DNA of 64,000 nucleotides. It comes from Streptomyces sp. NBC_01439 (GTDB lineage: Bacteria; Actinomycetota; Actinomycetes; Streptomycetales; Streptomycetaceae). The notes beneath the pieces are model-generated. The model was not told the DNA's origin and did not search any database. It was given only the letters and a program-made list of their open reading frames with translations. This document shows positions 40,089-49,189 of the stretch, in pieces. The DNA is taken from NCBI RefSeq assembly GCF_036227605.1, contig NZ_CP109487.1:5951501-6015500 (forward strand), given 5' to 3'. How positions within the stretch are numbered: the first letter of the stretch is position 1; each line of letters opens with the position of its first letter. The position numbers and the translations under genes are program-made.

Positions 40089-41192
40089 TCAGGCGGGATC
40101 GGACGCCACGGCCGGAAGCTCCACGATCACGCCCTCCTCGGACGACCGGCGGGCCGCCTCCAGTACGTCGAGGCAGTGCGCGGCCTCGATCGCCGTCACG
40201 GGCGCGGGCCCGCCCGTGCGCAGGGCGGTTGCGACCGCCGCGTAGTACGCCGGGTAGTCGCCCTGCTCGGTCGGGACCGGGATCCCGCCGCCGGTCAGCG
40301 GGGACTCGCCGGAACCGAGGAGTCCCCACAGGTGCGGGGGCTCCTCGCCCCAGGGCAGGTCCCCGTCCGGCCGCAGCCCCTCGCGCAGGGCGCCCTCCTG
40401 CGGGTCGAGGCCGTACTTCACGTAGCCGGCCCGGGAGCCTAGGACGCGGAACCGTGGTCCGAGCTGGGCGGTGGTCGCGCTGACGTAGAGGTGGGAGCGG
40501 ACTCCGTTCGCGTGCGTGACCGCGATGAAGGTGTCGTCGTCGGTCTCGGCGCCCGGGCGGCGAGAGTCGGCCTCCGCGTAGACCCGTACGGCCGGGCCGA
40601 ACAGCACCAGCGCCTGGTCCACGACGTGACTGCCGAGGTCGTACAGCAAGCCGCCGATCTCCTCGGGGGCGCCCGACTCGCGCCAGCCGCCCTTCAGCTG
40701 CGGGCGCCAGCGCTCGAAACGGGATTCGAAGCGCTGTACTTCGCCGAGTTCGCCGCCGGCGATGAGGCGGCGCACGGTGAGGAAGTCGTTGTCCCAGCGG
40801 CGGTTCTGGAAGACGGAGAGGAAGGTACCGCTTCGGTCCGCGAGGGCGGCGAGCGCGCGGGCCTCGGCGGCGGTGGCGGCGAGCGGCTTGTCCACGACCA
40901 CCGGGAGGCCGGCTTCGAGTGCGGTGGTGGCGAGCGGGACGTGCGTCCGGTTGGGGGAAGCGATCACGACCAGGTCGAGGTCCCGGTCCCACAACTCGGC
41001 GGCGGTGGCGGCGATGCGCACGCCGGGGAACTCCGCGCGGGCACGGGCCTGTCGGGCCGGGTCGGAGGTGACGACGGAGTCGAGGGCGAGCCCGTCCGTG
41101 GCGGCCACGAGGGGGGCGTGGAAGACGGAGCCGGCGAGTCCGTAGCCGATGAGGCCGACGCGGAGGGGGGTGGTAGGGGCGGAGGTGCTCAT
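40089..41192 (-). CDS. Gfo/Idh/MocA-family oxidoreductase
   Basis: 367 residues from ATG 41192. The Rossmann start is LRVGLIGYGLAGSVFHAPLV; VVIASPNRTHVPLATTALEAG and VVVDKPLAATAAEA are the typical EKP-like region (here DKP). The C-terminal domain includes GGLLYDLGSHVVDQAL. NAD(P)-dependent sugar or inositol dehydrogenase-type enzyme. Divergently transcribed from the ROK regulator, with a palindrome in the gap, so probably under its control. Confidence 0.92.
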   Translation of the reverse strand: MSTSAPTTPLRVGLIGYGLAGSVFHAPLVAATDGLALDSVVTSDPARQARARAEFPGVRIAATAAELWDRDLDLVVIASPNRTHVPLATTALEAGLPVVVDKPLAATAAEARALAALADRSGTFLSVFQNRRWDNDFLTVRRLIAGGELGEVQRFESRFERWRPQLKGGWRESGAPEEIGGLLYDLGSHVVDQALVLFGPAVRVYAEADSRRPGAETDDDTFIAVTHANGVRSHLYVSATTAQLGPRFRVLGSRAGYVKYGLDPQEGALREGLRPDGDLPWGEEPPHLWGLLGSGESPLTGGGIPVPTEQGDYPAYYAAVATALRTGGPAPVTAIEAAHCLDVLEAARRSSEEGVIVELPAVASDPA

Positions 41193-41200
41193 GGGGACCA

Positions 41201-41223
41201 CTTTGGCGACACTGTTGTCAAAG
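41201..41223. promoter_or_regulatory. Palindromic operator between divergent genes
   Basis: 23-bp imperfect palindrome beginning CTTTGGCGACA and ending TTGTCAAAG, with 9 of 11 half-site bases matching. It lies centrally in the 56-bp gap between the oxidoreductase and the ROK gene and resembles NagC/ROK-type operators. Confidence 0.6.
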
Positions 41224-41248
41224 TGCAAGGAGGGTGGACAATGGGCGG

Positions 41249-42448
41249 GTGAACAGGGGTAGCGGGGAGAGCCGTGGCGGGGTGAACCTGCCTGCACTGC
41301 GCGGGTACAACGAGGCACTGCTGTTGGATCTGCTGCGCGGCGCCGGCCCGGCGGGCCTGGGTCGCGCCGAACTCGCCGCCCGTACGGGGCTCACCCCGCA
41401 GGCCGTCAGCAAGATCACGGCCCGACTCTGGGCGGACGGGTTGATCGCGGAGGCCGGACGCGCCGCGTCCACCGGCGGCAAGCCGCGCACCCTGCTCCAG
41501 CTGGTGCCGCACGTACGTCACGCCGTCGGAGTGCAGCTGGACCGTGACGAGCTCCGGGCGGTACGGGTGGACCTGGCGGGCCGCGTCGTCGCCGAGAGCG
41601 GTGGCCCGCTGGACTTCGGGCTCGGCCCGGAGGCGGCGGTGGAGGCGATCGTACGGGCGGTCGCGAGGGTCGCGGACCCGGCCGGGCTGCCGCTCCTGGG
41701 CGTCGGGGTGGCCGCACCGGGGCCGCTCGACCACCGGGCCGGGTCGATGGGGCGGGTGACGGGGTTTCCGAGCTGGAAGGGCTTCCCGCTGCGGGGGGTG
41801 TTGGAGGGGCTGCTGGGCCTGCCGGTGCTCCTGGACAAGGACACGAACGCCGGTGCGGCCGCGGCCGCCGGGGCGTGGCTCCGGGTCGCCTGGCCGGACG
41901 CGGACGCGGACGCGGATGTGGCTGCCCAGGCGGGCGTGCAGGCGGACGTCGGGCGTGGGGCGGACGTCGGGCCGGATGCAGCTGCGTATGCCGGCGGCGG
42001 ATCCCCCACCTGCGTGTACCTGCACGTCGGGACCGGGATCGGAGCGGGACTGTGGTTGGGCGGCGGGGTCTACCGGGGGGCCCGCTCGGCGGCGGGGGAG
42101 TTCGGCCACCAGGTGCTCCTGCTGGACGGCCCGCCGTGCCGGTGCGGGGCGCGGGGCTGCATGGAGGTGCTGTGCCTGGGGGCGGTGGCCCGGGGTGATC
42201 TCGCCGAGGCGGCACGGATCCTGGGCGAGGGGGCGGCCAATTTGGTCGCGCTGCTGGACGTGGACCGGGTGCTGCTCGGCGGGCGCGTGGTGGCGGCGGC
42301 GCCGGAGGTCTTCGTGGCCGGGGTCGGGGCCGTCCTCGCGGCCCGCGCGTTGGATCCGGCCCGCCCGGTGGTCGCCCTGGCGGGAGCCGGTGTGGCGGAG
42401 GGCGCGGCGGAGCTGGCGCTGGCGCCACTGTTCGGGCGCGCGGGCTGA
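41249..42448 (+). CDS. ROK-family transcriptional regulator
   Basis: 399 residues from GTG 41249; GTG 41234 overlaps the AAGGAGG and is less likely. N-terminal winged helix (RAELAARTGLTPQAVSKITARL), then the ROK sugar-kinase-like fold: GVGVAAPGPLDHRAG, LLDKDTNAGAAAAAG, VGTGIGAGLWLGG and the zinc motif CRCGARGCMEVLC. An Asp/Ala/Gly-rich insertion (DADADADVAAQAGVQADV) near 215-240 is peculiar to this copy. Probably senses a sugar and represses the divergent oxidoreductase. Confidence 0.92.
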   Translation: MNRGSGESRGGVNLPALRGYNEALLLDLLRGAGPAGLGRAELAARTGLTPQAVSKITARLWADGLIAEAGRAASTGGKPRTLLQLVPHVRHAVGVQLDRDELRAVRVDLAGRVVAESGGPLDFGLGPEAAVEAIVRAVARVADPAGLPLLGVGVAAPGPLDHRAGSMGRVTGFPSWKGFPLRGVLEGLLGLPVLLDKDTNAGAAAAAGAWLRVAWPDADADADVAAQAGVQADVGRGADVGPDAAAYAGGGSPTCVYLHVGTGIGAGLWLGGGVYRGARSAAGEFGHQVLLLDGPPCRCGARGCMEVLCLGAVARGDLAEAARILGEGAANLVALLDVDRVLLGGRVVAAAPEVFVAGVGAVLAARALDPARPVVALAGAGVAEGAAELALAPLFGRAG

Positions 42449-42648
42449 AACGGCGGGGCTCCCCCGGGTCCCGTACCTCGAAGGGCGGTGAGGCACTTGA
42501 CCTCATCCGCCATCCAGGCGTAAACCGGAGCAACTCGGGCGCGGCTCCCCGTGGGGGATCGCGCGGGGGTGGCAGGGTGCGGGCAGGGTCGGGGTGATTG
42601 TCACCTCGTCCGATCATCGTCCCGTCCGGCGAGCAGCGAAGGTCTTCC

Positions 42649-43392
42649 ATGCGACTGCGCAAAGCCCTTGCCCTCACCGCCGCCCTCTCCGCTGCCCTGG
42701 TCGCCGCCACCGCGCCCACCGCCGGAGCCGATATCGGCGCGGGCGGCGGACGCCCTGCACCCGCACTGCCCTCGCGCACGCTGGCCACCTGCGGCGACGG
42801 GAAGAGCAGCGCCTTCCCCATCGGGGCGCGGATCCGCGGAGGTCCGGCCGTGTACCGCACCGGTGCCGGGCTGCAGACCTGGTACCTGGACCTGACCAAC
42901 ACCACCAACTCCGAGTGCACGGCCATCCACCCGATCGTCGTCTTCGCGGACAAGGCCCACACCCTGCGCCCCGCGCACCTGCGCATGGAGTTCGATGCCC
43001 CGGGCGGCACCTTCCCCGTCAGTCTGGAGAGCAGCGACCGCGACGAGATCATCGCCGTTTTCGACGGCGGCGACGCCTTTCCGGGCTTCGCGGTGGGCCC
43101 CGGCGGTTCCCTCACCGTCAAGGTGGGCCTCTCCTTCGCCCCCGACGCGCCCGTCGGCGAGGTCGTCGCCGACGCCGCCCTCGTTCAGCGCAAGGGGGAC
43201 GACGGCGACTGGATCGGCGAGGCGGGCGGCTACCGGTTCTCGGTCGAGGGGCCGGAGGATCCCGTCGAAGCGGGCTCCCTCGCCCACACCGGCCCGCGCG
43301 ATTGGGTGTACGGCACGGGCGCAGTGGCCGCGCTCGCCACCGGTGGCGGCCTCCTGCTGGGGGCCCGCCGACTGCGCCGTTCCGCACGCTGA
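42649..43392 (+). CDS. Secreted LAHTG sortase substrate
   Basis: 247 residues from ATG 42649. Signal peptide ALTAALSAALVAATAPTAGA, beta-rich outer domain (GLQTWYLDLTNTTNSECTAI), then the sorting signal SLAHTG, a hydrophobic helix (GAVAALATGGGLLLG) and RRLRRSAR. LAxTG is the class E sortase signal, so the 36821 enzyme probably anchors it. The 196-bp gap after it contains only short degenerate CCGTCCGTGAGCCG-type repeats. Confidence 0.88.
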   Translation: MRLRKALALTAALSAALVAATAPTAGADIGAGGGRPAPALPSRTLATCGDGKSSAFPIGARIRGGPAVYRTGAGLQTWYLDLTNTTNSECTAIHPIVVFADKAHTLRPAHLRMEFDAPGGTFPVSLESSDRDEIIAVFDGGDAFPGFAVGPGGSLTVKVGLSFAPDAPVGEVVADAALVQRKGDDGDWIGEAGGYRFSVEGPEDPVEAGSLAHTGPRDWVYGTGAVAALATGGGLLLGARRLRRSAR

Positions 43393-43588
43393 ACCGCCCG
43401 TCGGCCGTTCCGCCCGTCGGCCGTTCCGCGCGCTGAACCGTCCGCCAGTCTTCCGGCGGGCGTCCGCAGGCGGCTCGTCGAGCGTCCGTGAGCCGTCCGC
43501 GAGCCGTCCGGGACCGTCCGTGAGCCGCCCGCGCTTCGCCCGTGCCCCGTCACCTCGCGGCGCCGGCCGCCCCGCATAGAGTCCCACC

Positions 43589-44353
43589 GTGGAAGAACAG
43601 ACCCAGCGGCACCGCCCCGGCTCACCCGTGCGTTCCGGCATTCCCGAGCACGGTCGCATCCCCAAGTACTACGCCGTCAAGGCCCGGATCGCCGAGCTCC
43701 TCGACGAGCTCGGCGAGGGCGGCGCACTGCCCACCGAGCGCGATCTCGCCGAGCGGTACGAGGTGTCCCGCGAGACCGTCCGCCAGGCCCTGCGCGAGCT
43801 GCTGCTGGAGGGCCGGCTGCGCCGTTCCGGCCGCGGGACCGTCGCCGCCGGACCCAAGTTGGAACAGCCGCTGTCCCTCGCCAGCTACACCGAGGGCGTG
43901 CGCCGCCAGGGCCGCCGTCCGGGCCGTCACCTCATCGGCCTGGAGCAGTTTCCCTGCCCGCCCAACGTCGCTCCCGGCATCGGGGCCGAGCCCGGGGAGC
44001 CCGTCTGGCACCTGGAGCGCGTCCTGCTCGCCGACGACGAGCGCGTCGGCCTGGAGAGCACGTACATCAGGGTGGCCCGGGCCCCCCGCCTGGACAGCGA
44101 CTTCCAGCCCGACTCCTCCTTCTACGGGTACCTCCGCGACAGCCTCGGCATCTCCTTCGGCGAGGCCGACGAGAAGCTGGAGACGGTCCTGGCGACCCCG
44201 CGCGAAGCCCTGCTGATCGGCACCCCGCCCGCCCTGCCCATGCTGCTCATCCACCGCTTCTCGCGGGACCAGGACGGCCGGCCGCTGGAGCGGGTGCGTT
44301 CGCTCTACCGTGGTGACCGGTTCAGCTTCACGACCCGACTGCGCGCCGAATAG
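43589..44353 (+). CDS. GntR/UTRA (HutC-type) regulator of the phosphonate locus
   Basis: 254 residues, GTG 43589. N-terminal winged helix KARIAELLDELGEGGALPTE with RDLAERYEVSRETVRQALRE; the C-terminal UTRA effector domain includes PVWHLERVLLADDERVGLES and ends FSFTTRLRAE. It directly precedes the phosphonate genes, so it most likely senses a phosphonate or its breakdown product and represses them. A GGGTCTAGTCCA box typical of HutC-type regulators lies between it and the FAD enzyme gene. Confidence 0.9.
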   Translation: MEEQTQRHRPGSPVRSGIPEHGRIPKYYAVKARIAELLDELGEGGALPTERDLAERYEVSRETVRQALRELLLEGRLRRSGRGTVAAGPKLEQPLSLASYTEGVRRQGRRPGRHLIGLEQFPCPPNVAPGIGAEPGEPVWHLERVLLADDERVGLESTYIRVARAPRLDSDFQPDSSFYGYLRDSLGISFGEADEKLETVLATPREALLIGTPPALPMLLIHRFSRDQDGRPLERVRSLYRGDRFSFTTRLRAE

Positions 44354-44414
44354 CCCAGGATCCATCGGTGCGTACCGGGCAGAAAGGGACGCATTGATGT
44401 CACGAGAAGATAAC

Positions 44415-44426
44415 GGGTCTAGTCCA
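44415..44426. promoter_or_regulatory. HutC-type operator GGGTCTAGTCCA
   Basis: Close to the GGTCTAGACC core bound by streptomycete HutC-subfamily GntR proteins. It lies 76 bases before the FAD oxidoreductase start, in the 148-bp gap after the GntR gene. Confidence 0.5.
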
Positions 44427-44501
44427 AGCGTCGAGGGTTGTTCACCGGGCGGTTGCCGGACCGATCCTCCCGGGTCACGGACCCGACCCACCGTTGGCGG
44501 C

Positions 44502-45629
44502 GTGAGAGTCATAGTCGTCGGAGGCGGCGTGGTCGGCACCATGCACGCCTGGCAAGCAGTCGAACGCGGCCACGAGGTCGTCCAGATCGAGCGAGAGACG
44601 GAGGCCCGCGGCGCGTCCCTGCGCAATTTCGGCCAGATCTGGGTCAGCGGACGGGCCGGGGGAGAGGAGCTGGACACCGCCCTGCGGGCCCGCGAGCTCT
44701 GGGAGCGCATCGGCGCGGAGGTGCCCGGCCTGGGCTTCCGCGCCAACGGTTCCCTCACCCCCGTCCGCACCCCCCGCGAACTCGCGGTCGCCGAGGCGGC
44801 CCTGGCCCGCCCGGACGCCGCCGCCCGCGGCTACAAGCTGCTCACCGCGGCCGAGGCGCGGGAGGTCAACCCGGCCCTGCGCGGCGCGTTCGAGGCGGCC
44901 CTGTGGTGCGAGCGGGACGCGGCCGTCGAGCCGCGCACCGCGCAACTCCACCTCCGGGAGGCCCTGCGCACCCGCGCCGCCGGCCGCTACGCCTTCCTCG
45001 CCGGTCGCGAGGTCCGCGAAGTGGTCGGCCCCGCAGCCGTCCGCGACGACCACGGCGACGTCCACCGCGCCGACGCGGTGGTCCTGGCCACCGGGGCCTG
45101 GCTGTCCGGCCTGGTCCGCGAACTGGTCCCCGACCTGCCCGTGCGCCGCGTCCGCCTCCAAATGATGCAGACCGACCCGCTCGGCGAGTCGTTGCCCACC
45201 TCGGTGGCGGACGCCGACAGCTTCCGCTACTACCCCGCCTACGAGTCCCCCGCCCTCGACGCGCTCAACGCCGAGCAGGAGCAGGCGCCGATCGCCGCCG
45301 AACACAAGATGCAGCTGCTGATGGTCCAGCGCTGGGACGGCGGACTGACCATCGGCGACACCCACGAGTACGAGCACCCCTTCGCCTTCGACACCCTCGA
45401 AGACCCCTACGAGCACGTCGCCGCCGTGGCCGGATCCTTCCTCGGCCGCCCGCTGCCGAGGATCCGCCACCGCTGGGCGGGCGTGTACGCGCAGTGCACG
45501 GACACCACCCGCGTCGTCCACCGCCAGCAGGTGGCCGACGGCGTCTGGCTGGTGACCGGACCCGGCGGGCGCGGCATGACCTGCTCGCCCGCCATAGCCG
45601 AGACCACCGCGAACGAACTGGGCTGGTAA
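44502..45629 (+). CDS. FAD-dependent oxidoreductase of the phosphonate locus (TIGR03364 type)
   Basis: 375 residues from GTG 44502. VIVVGGGVVGTMHAWQAVER is the FAD dinucleotide fold; ASLRNFGQIWVSGRAGGEEL is a stretch I associate with this family; DAVVLATGAWLSGLV and VTGPGGRGMTCSPAIAET complete the DAO-type fold. TIGR03364 enzymes are found almost only in phosphonate operons, and members have been linked to oxidation of N-methylated 2-aminoethylphosphonate to phosphonoacetaldehyde. With no PhnW transaminase nearby, it probably makes the substrate of the next enzyme. Confidence 0.88.
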   Translation: MRVIVVGGGVVGTMHAWQAVERGHEVVQIERETEARGASLRNFGQIWVSGRAGGEELDTALRARELWERIGAEVPGLGFRANGSLTPVRTPRELAVAEAALARPDAAARGYKLLTAAEAREVNPALRGAFEAALWCERDAAVEPRTAQLHLREALRTRAAGRYAFLAGREVREVVGPAAVRDDHGDVHRADAVVLATGAWLSGLVRELVPDLPVRRVRLQMMQTDPLGESLPTSVADADSFRYYPAYESPALDALNAEQEQAPIAAEHKMQLLMVQRWDGGLTIGDTHEYEHPFAFDTLEDPYEHVAAVAGSFLGRPLPRIRHRWAGVYAQCTDTTRVVHRQQVADGVWLVTGPGGRGMTCSPAIAETTANELGW

Positions 45630-45634
45630 GTCAG

Positions 45635-46366
45635 ATGAGCGACAGCAACCGCGACAGCAGCACCACGCACGGAACCGACGGCACCCGCCGCAAGCTGGTC
45701 GTCCTCGACATGGCCGGCACCACCGTCGCCGACGGAGGACTCGTCGAGCGAGCCTTCGAGCAGGCCGCCGAGCGGCTCGGCGTCCGGCCCGGGACCCCCG
45801 ACCACGCCGAGAAGCTCCAGTACGTCCTCGACACCATGGGCGAGTCCAAGATCTCGGTCTTCCGCCACCTCTTCGGCACGGAGGAACTCGCCCGCCGCGC
45901 CAACTCCGCCTTCGAGGAGGCCTACGGCGCCCTCGTCGACGGCGGTCTCGTCACCCCGCTCCCCGGCGCCCGCGCCGCGATCGAGCAGCTCCGCGCCGAC
46001 GGCCGCACCGTCGTCCTGACCACCGGCTTCGCCCGGGTCACCCAGGACGCCATCCTCGACGCCCTCGGCTGGCAGGACCTCGCCGACTTCACCCTCTGCC
46101 CCGCCGACGCGGGCGGCCGCGGCCGCCCGTACCCGGACATGGTGCTGACCGCGTTCCTGCGCACCGGAGCCGTGGCCGACGTGCGCGACGTCGTGGTCGC
46201 GGGCGACACCGCCTACGACGTGCTCAGCGGCCGACGCGCCGGCGCCGGGACCGTGGCGGGCGTCCTCACCGGAGCCCACGACCGCGCGGCGCTGACGGAA
46301 CACGGCGCGACCCACGTCCTGGCCTCCGTCGCCGAACTTCCCTCGCTGCTACTGGAGTCGCCGTGA
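45635..46366 (+). CDS. Phosphonatase-like HAD hydrolase (TIGR03351 type)
   Basis: 243 residues from ATG 45635, 5 bases after the FAD gene. HAD motif I LDMAGTT (Asp25), motif II VVLTTGFARV, motif III/IV GRPYPDMVL and VVAGDTAYDVLSG. MGESKISVFR places a lysine (about 72) where true phosphonoacetaldehyde hydrolases have their Schiff-base lysine (MGxxK), which supports C-P bond cleavage. Overlaps the ABC ATPase start by 4 bases. Likely converts phosphonoacetaldehyde to acetaldehyde and phosphate. Confidence 0.88.
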   Translation: MSDSNRDSSTTHGTDGTRRKLVVLDMAGTTVADGGLVERAFEQAAERLGVRPGTPDHAEKLQYVLDTMGESKISVFRHLFGTEELARRANSAFEEAYGALVDGGLVTPLPGARAAIEQLRADGRTVVLTTGFARVTQDAILDALGWQDLADFTLCPADAGGRGRPYPDMVLTAFLRTGAVADVRDVVVAGDTAYDVLSGRRAGAGTVAGVLTGAHDRAALTEHGATHVLASVAELPSLLLESP

Positions 46367-47412
46367 GCGGCATCCGTTTCGACGGGGTCAGCGTCGCCTA
46401 CGGCGGCAACACCGTCCTGGACTGCCTCGACCTGACCGTCGAACCGGGCGAGGTGATGGCCCTGCTCGGCCCCTCCGGCTCCGGCAAGACCACGGCCCTG
46501 CGCGCCGTCGCCGGATTCGTACGACCCGTTGCGGGGCGGGTGTTGATCGGCGGCCGGGACGTCACCGCGCTCCCGCCGCACCAGCGCGGCATCGGCATGG
46601 TCGTCCAGCAGTACGCGCTCTTCCCGCACATGCGGGTCGAGGACAACGTCGCCTTCGGCCTCAGGGCCCAGAAGGCCCCCAGGGCCGAGATCCCCGGCCG
46701 GGTCGCCGAAGCCCTCGAACTCACCGGCATGGCCGCCTACGCGCGGCGCTACCCCCGCGAGCTCTCCGGCGGCCAGCAACAGCGCGTGGCCATCGCCCGC
46801 GCCCTCGCCATCCGCCCCGGGGTGCTCCTGCTCGACGAGCCGCTGTCCGCCCTCGACGCGCAGCTGCGCTCCGGGATGCTCACCGAGCTGGCCCGGCTGC
46901 ACCGCGAACTGCCCGACGTATCGATTCTGTACGTCACCCACGACCAGGTGGAGGCACTCACCCTGGCCGACCGGATCGCCGTCATGGACCGGGCCCGGCT
47001 GCAGGACTGCGGGACCCCCCAGGAGCTGTACCGGGCCCCGCGCACCGCGTTCACCGCCTCGTTCGTCGGCAACGCGAACCTGTTGCCGGTCACCGTGGCC
47101 GAGGGGGGCGCACTGTTCGCCGGGTACCCCCTGGCCCTGGACCGCGGCCGCGCGGCGCCGGGCTCGACGGCCACCCTGTGCGTACGGCCGCACCTGCTCG
47201 GCCTCGGCACCGGCCCCAACGCGCTGAGCGGGACGATCACCGAGGTGCAGTGGCGCGGCTCGACGCACCGGCTGTACGTGGACGTCGGCGGGCACCGCGT
47301 GAAGGCGGACCTCCCCGAGCTGCGGGAGACGCCCGCGCTGGGGGACCGGGTCACGCTGCACTTCGAGCCGCGGGACGCGGTGCTGTTGGGGGCGGGGGTG
47401 TCCCGTGCGTGA
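46363..47412 (+). CDS. ABC transporter ATPase, 2-aminoethylphosphonate type
   Basis: 349 residues from GTG 46363. Walker A GPSGSGKTTALRAV, Q-loop VVQQYALFPHMRVEDNVAFG, signature LSGGQQQRVAIARALA, Walker B LLLDEPLSALDA, H-loop YVTHDQVEAL, and a C-terminal TOBE-like domain. Energises import by the two permeases that follow. The start and the next gene both overlap it, so the operon is tightly coupled. Confidence 0.93.
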   Translation: MSGIRFDGVSVAYGGNTVLDCLDLTVEPGEVMALLGPSGSGKTTALRAVAGFVRPVAGRVLIGGRDVTALPPHQRGIGMVVQQYALFPHMRVEDNVAFGLRAQKAPRAEIPGRVAEALELTGMAAYARRYPRELSGGQQQRVAIARALAIRPGVLLLDEPLSALDAQLRSGMLTELARLHRELPDVSILYVTHDQVEALTLADRIAVMDRARLQDCGTPQELYRAPRTAFTASFVGNANLLPVTVAEGGALFAGYPLALDRGRAAPGSTATLCVRPHLLGLGTGPNALSGTITEVQWRGSTHRLYVDVGGHRVKADLPELRETPALGDRVTLHFEPRDAVLLGAGVSRA

Positions 47413-48343
47413 CGCCTCGCGGCGAGCCGAACCCCCACGGGGCTCCGCCCCGGACCCCGCGCCTCAATCGCCGGCGGGGCTGGATGGTGCGACGGCTGGG
47501 CTGGATGGTGCGCCGGCAGGGGTGAGGGTGCCGCGCGGCGTGTGGGCCCTGCCGCCCGTGGTCGTGCTCGCGCTGGTTTTCCTGTACCCGCTCGCGCTGG
47601 TCGTCCAGCAGTCCCTCAGCCCCGAGAACGGCGGCGGCGCCTTCGACGCGTACGCCTCCGTCTTCGCCTCGCAGGGCTTCCGCGAGGCCCTCGGGACGAC
47701 CGTCTGGCTGGCCGTCGGCGCGACCGCCGGCTGCCTCGTACTCGGCTTCGTGCTCGCGCTGATCATCGCCTTCGTGCCCTTCCCCGGGGCCCGTGGCGTC
47801 GCCAAGTTCATCGATGTCTTCCTCTCCTTCCCCTCCTTCCTCATCACCCTCGCCCTCCTCTTCGTCTACGGCACGGTCGGCATGGCCAACGGCCTCGTCA
47901 CCGATCTCACCGGCGCCGCCGAGGGTCCCTTCCGCTTCCTCACCACGCCCTGGGGCGTCCTGCTCGCGGAGATCACGTACTTCACGCCCTTCGTGATGCG
48001 CCCGCTGCTCGCCGCCTTCTCCCAGCTGGACACCGCCCAGCTGGAGGTCGCCGCCGGCCTCGGCGCCCGGCCCGCCCGGATCGTCCGGCAGGTGATCCTG
48101 CCCGAGGCCCTCCCGGCCCTCGCCGCGGGCGGCAGCCTCGTCCTGGTCATGTGCCTGAACGAGTTCGGCATCGTCCTGTTCACCGGCGCCAAGGACGTCA
48201 CGACCCTCCCGATGCTCATCTACGGCAAGGCCATCCTCGAATCCGACTACGCGGCCGCCTGCGTGGTCGCCGTCGTCAACATCGCGATATCCGTCGGCCT
48301 GTTCGGCCTCTACCGGAAGGTGGGCAAGCGTGCTGGTGCATAG
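47405..48343 (+). CDS. ABC transporter permease 1 (phosphonate)
   Basis: 312 residues from GTG 47405, overlapping the ATPase stop by 8 bases. Six hydrophobic segments and the EAA loop LEVAAGLGARPARIVRQVILPEALP. The first 40 residues are Pro/Ala/Gly-rich and are encoded by a dispersed intergenic-type repeat (47435-47484); GTG 47522 or 47528 gives a conventional permease start (VPRGVWALPPVVVLALVF), so the N-terminal piece may be a repeat insertion. Confidence 0.9.
   Translation: MRDASRRAEPPRGSAPDPAPQSPAGLDGATAGLDGAPAGVRVPRGVWALPPVVVLALVFLYPLALVVQQSLSPENGGGAFDAYASVFASQGFREALGTTVWLAVGATAGCLVLGFVLALIIAFVPFPGARGVAKFIDVFLSFPSFLITLALLFVYGTVGMANGLVTDLTGAAEGPFRFLTTPWGVLLAEITYFTPFVMRPLLAAFSQLDTAQLEVAAGLGARPARIVRQVILPEALPALAAGGSLVLVMCLNEFGIVLFTGAKDVTTLPMLIYGKAILESDYAAACVVAVVNIAISVGLFGLYRKVGKRAGA
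47435..47484 (+). repeat. Dispersed GC-rich streptomycete repeat inside a gene start
   Basis: Contains CCCCGCGCCTCAATCGCC then GGCGGGGCTGG, the same core as the 105-bp units at 31171-31485 and, inverted, 60580-60610. Elsewhere in the window it is intergenic; here it lies between the ATPase stop and the conserved part of the permease. Confidence 0.8.
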
Positions 48344-49127
48344 CAAGAGCGGCCGATGGGCCGCCTGGGGCCTCTTCGGCCTCCTCTTCCTGCCGCTGTT
48401 CGCGCTGCCCCTGCTCGTCGTGGTCGGGGCCTCCTTCGCCACCCACTGGTCCGGGGCCCTCCCGTCCGGACCGACCACCGAGAACTACGCGGCCGCCGTG
48501 CGCGGCGAGTCCCTCCGGGCCCTGACCACCAGCCTGGTCACCGCCCTCGCCGCCAGCCTCCTCGCGCTCACCGTCGGCACCTGGGCCGCGCTCGCCGCGG
48601 CCACGCTGAACAAGCGCGGGAAACGTTTCCTGGACGCGCTGTTCGTGCTGCCCGTCGCCGTGCCGTCGGTGGTCGTCGGCCTCGCCGTGCTCGTCGCCTT
48701 CAGCCGGCCCCCGGTCCTGCTCAACGGCACCAGCACGATCGTCGTCCTGGCGCACACGATCCTCGTCACGGCATTCGCCCACCAGTCGGTTTCGGCGGCG
48801 ATCGTACGGCTCGACCCGGCGTACGAGCAGGCCGCCGCCTCCCTGGGCGCCCGTCCCGCGTACGTCCTGTGGCGGGTCAAACTCCCCCTCCTGCTGCCGT
48901 CCCTCACCGCGGCGGCCGGCCTCTGCTTCGCCCTGTCCATGGGCGAGCTGAGCGCCACGATGATGCTCTACCCGCCGGACTGGACGCCCCTCCCGGTCCG
49001 CATCTTCACCGCCACCGACCGCGGTTCGCTCTACGGCGGCTCCGCCGTCGCCGTGGTCCTGATGGCCACCACCCTGCTGGTCCTCCTGCTCGTGTCCCGC
49101 GTCCGCACCAGGGCCTCCTACCGCTGA
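48330..49127 (+). CDS. ABC transporter permease 2 (phosphonate)
   Basis: 265 residues, GTG 48330, overlapping permease 1 by 14 bases. Five to six hydrophobic segments (LFGLLFLPLFALPLLVVVGA first, VAVVLMATTLLVLLLVS last) and the EAA loop YEQAAASLGARPAYVLWRVK. Second half of the membrane channel. Confidence 0.92.
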   Translation: MLVHSKSGRWAAWGLFGLLFLPLFALPLLVVVGASFATHWSGALPSGPTTENYAAAVRGESLRALTTSLVTALAASLLALTVGTWAALAAATLNKRGKRFLDALFVLPVAVPSVVVGLAVLVAFSRPPVLLNGTSTIVVLAHTILVTAFAHQSVSAAIVRLDPAYEQAAASLGARPAYVLWRVKLPLLLPSLTAAAGLCFALSMGELSATMMLYPPDWTPLPVRIFTATDRGSLYGGSAVAVVLMATTLLVLLLVSRVRTRASYR

Positions 49128-49189
49128 ACCGCCCTCCCCTGCGATTCCCCTTCCCCGTACCCGACTCCCCTTCTCCGTAAGGAAGTTCC

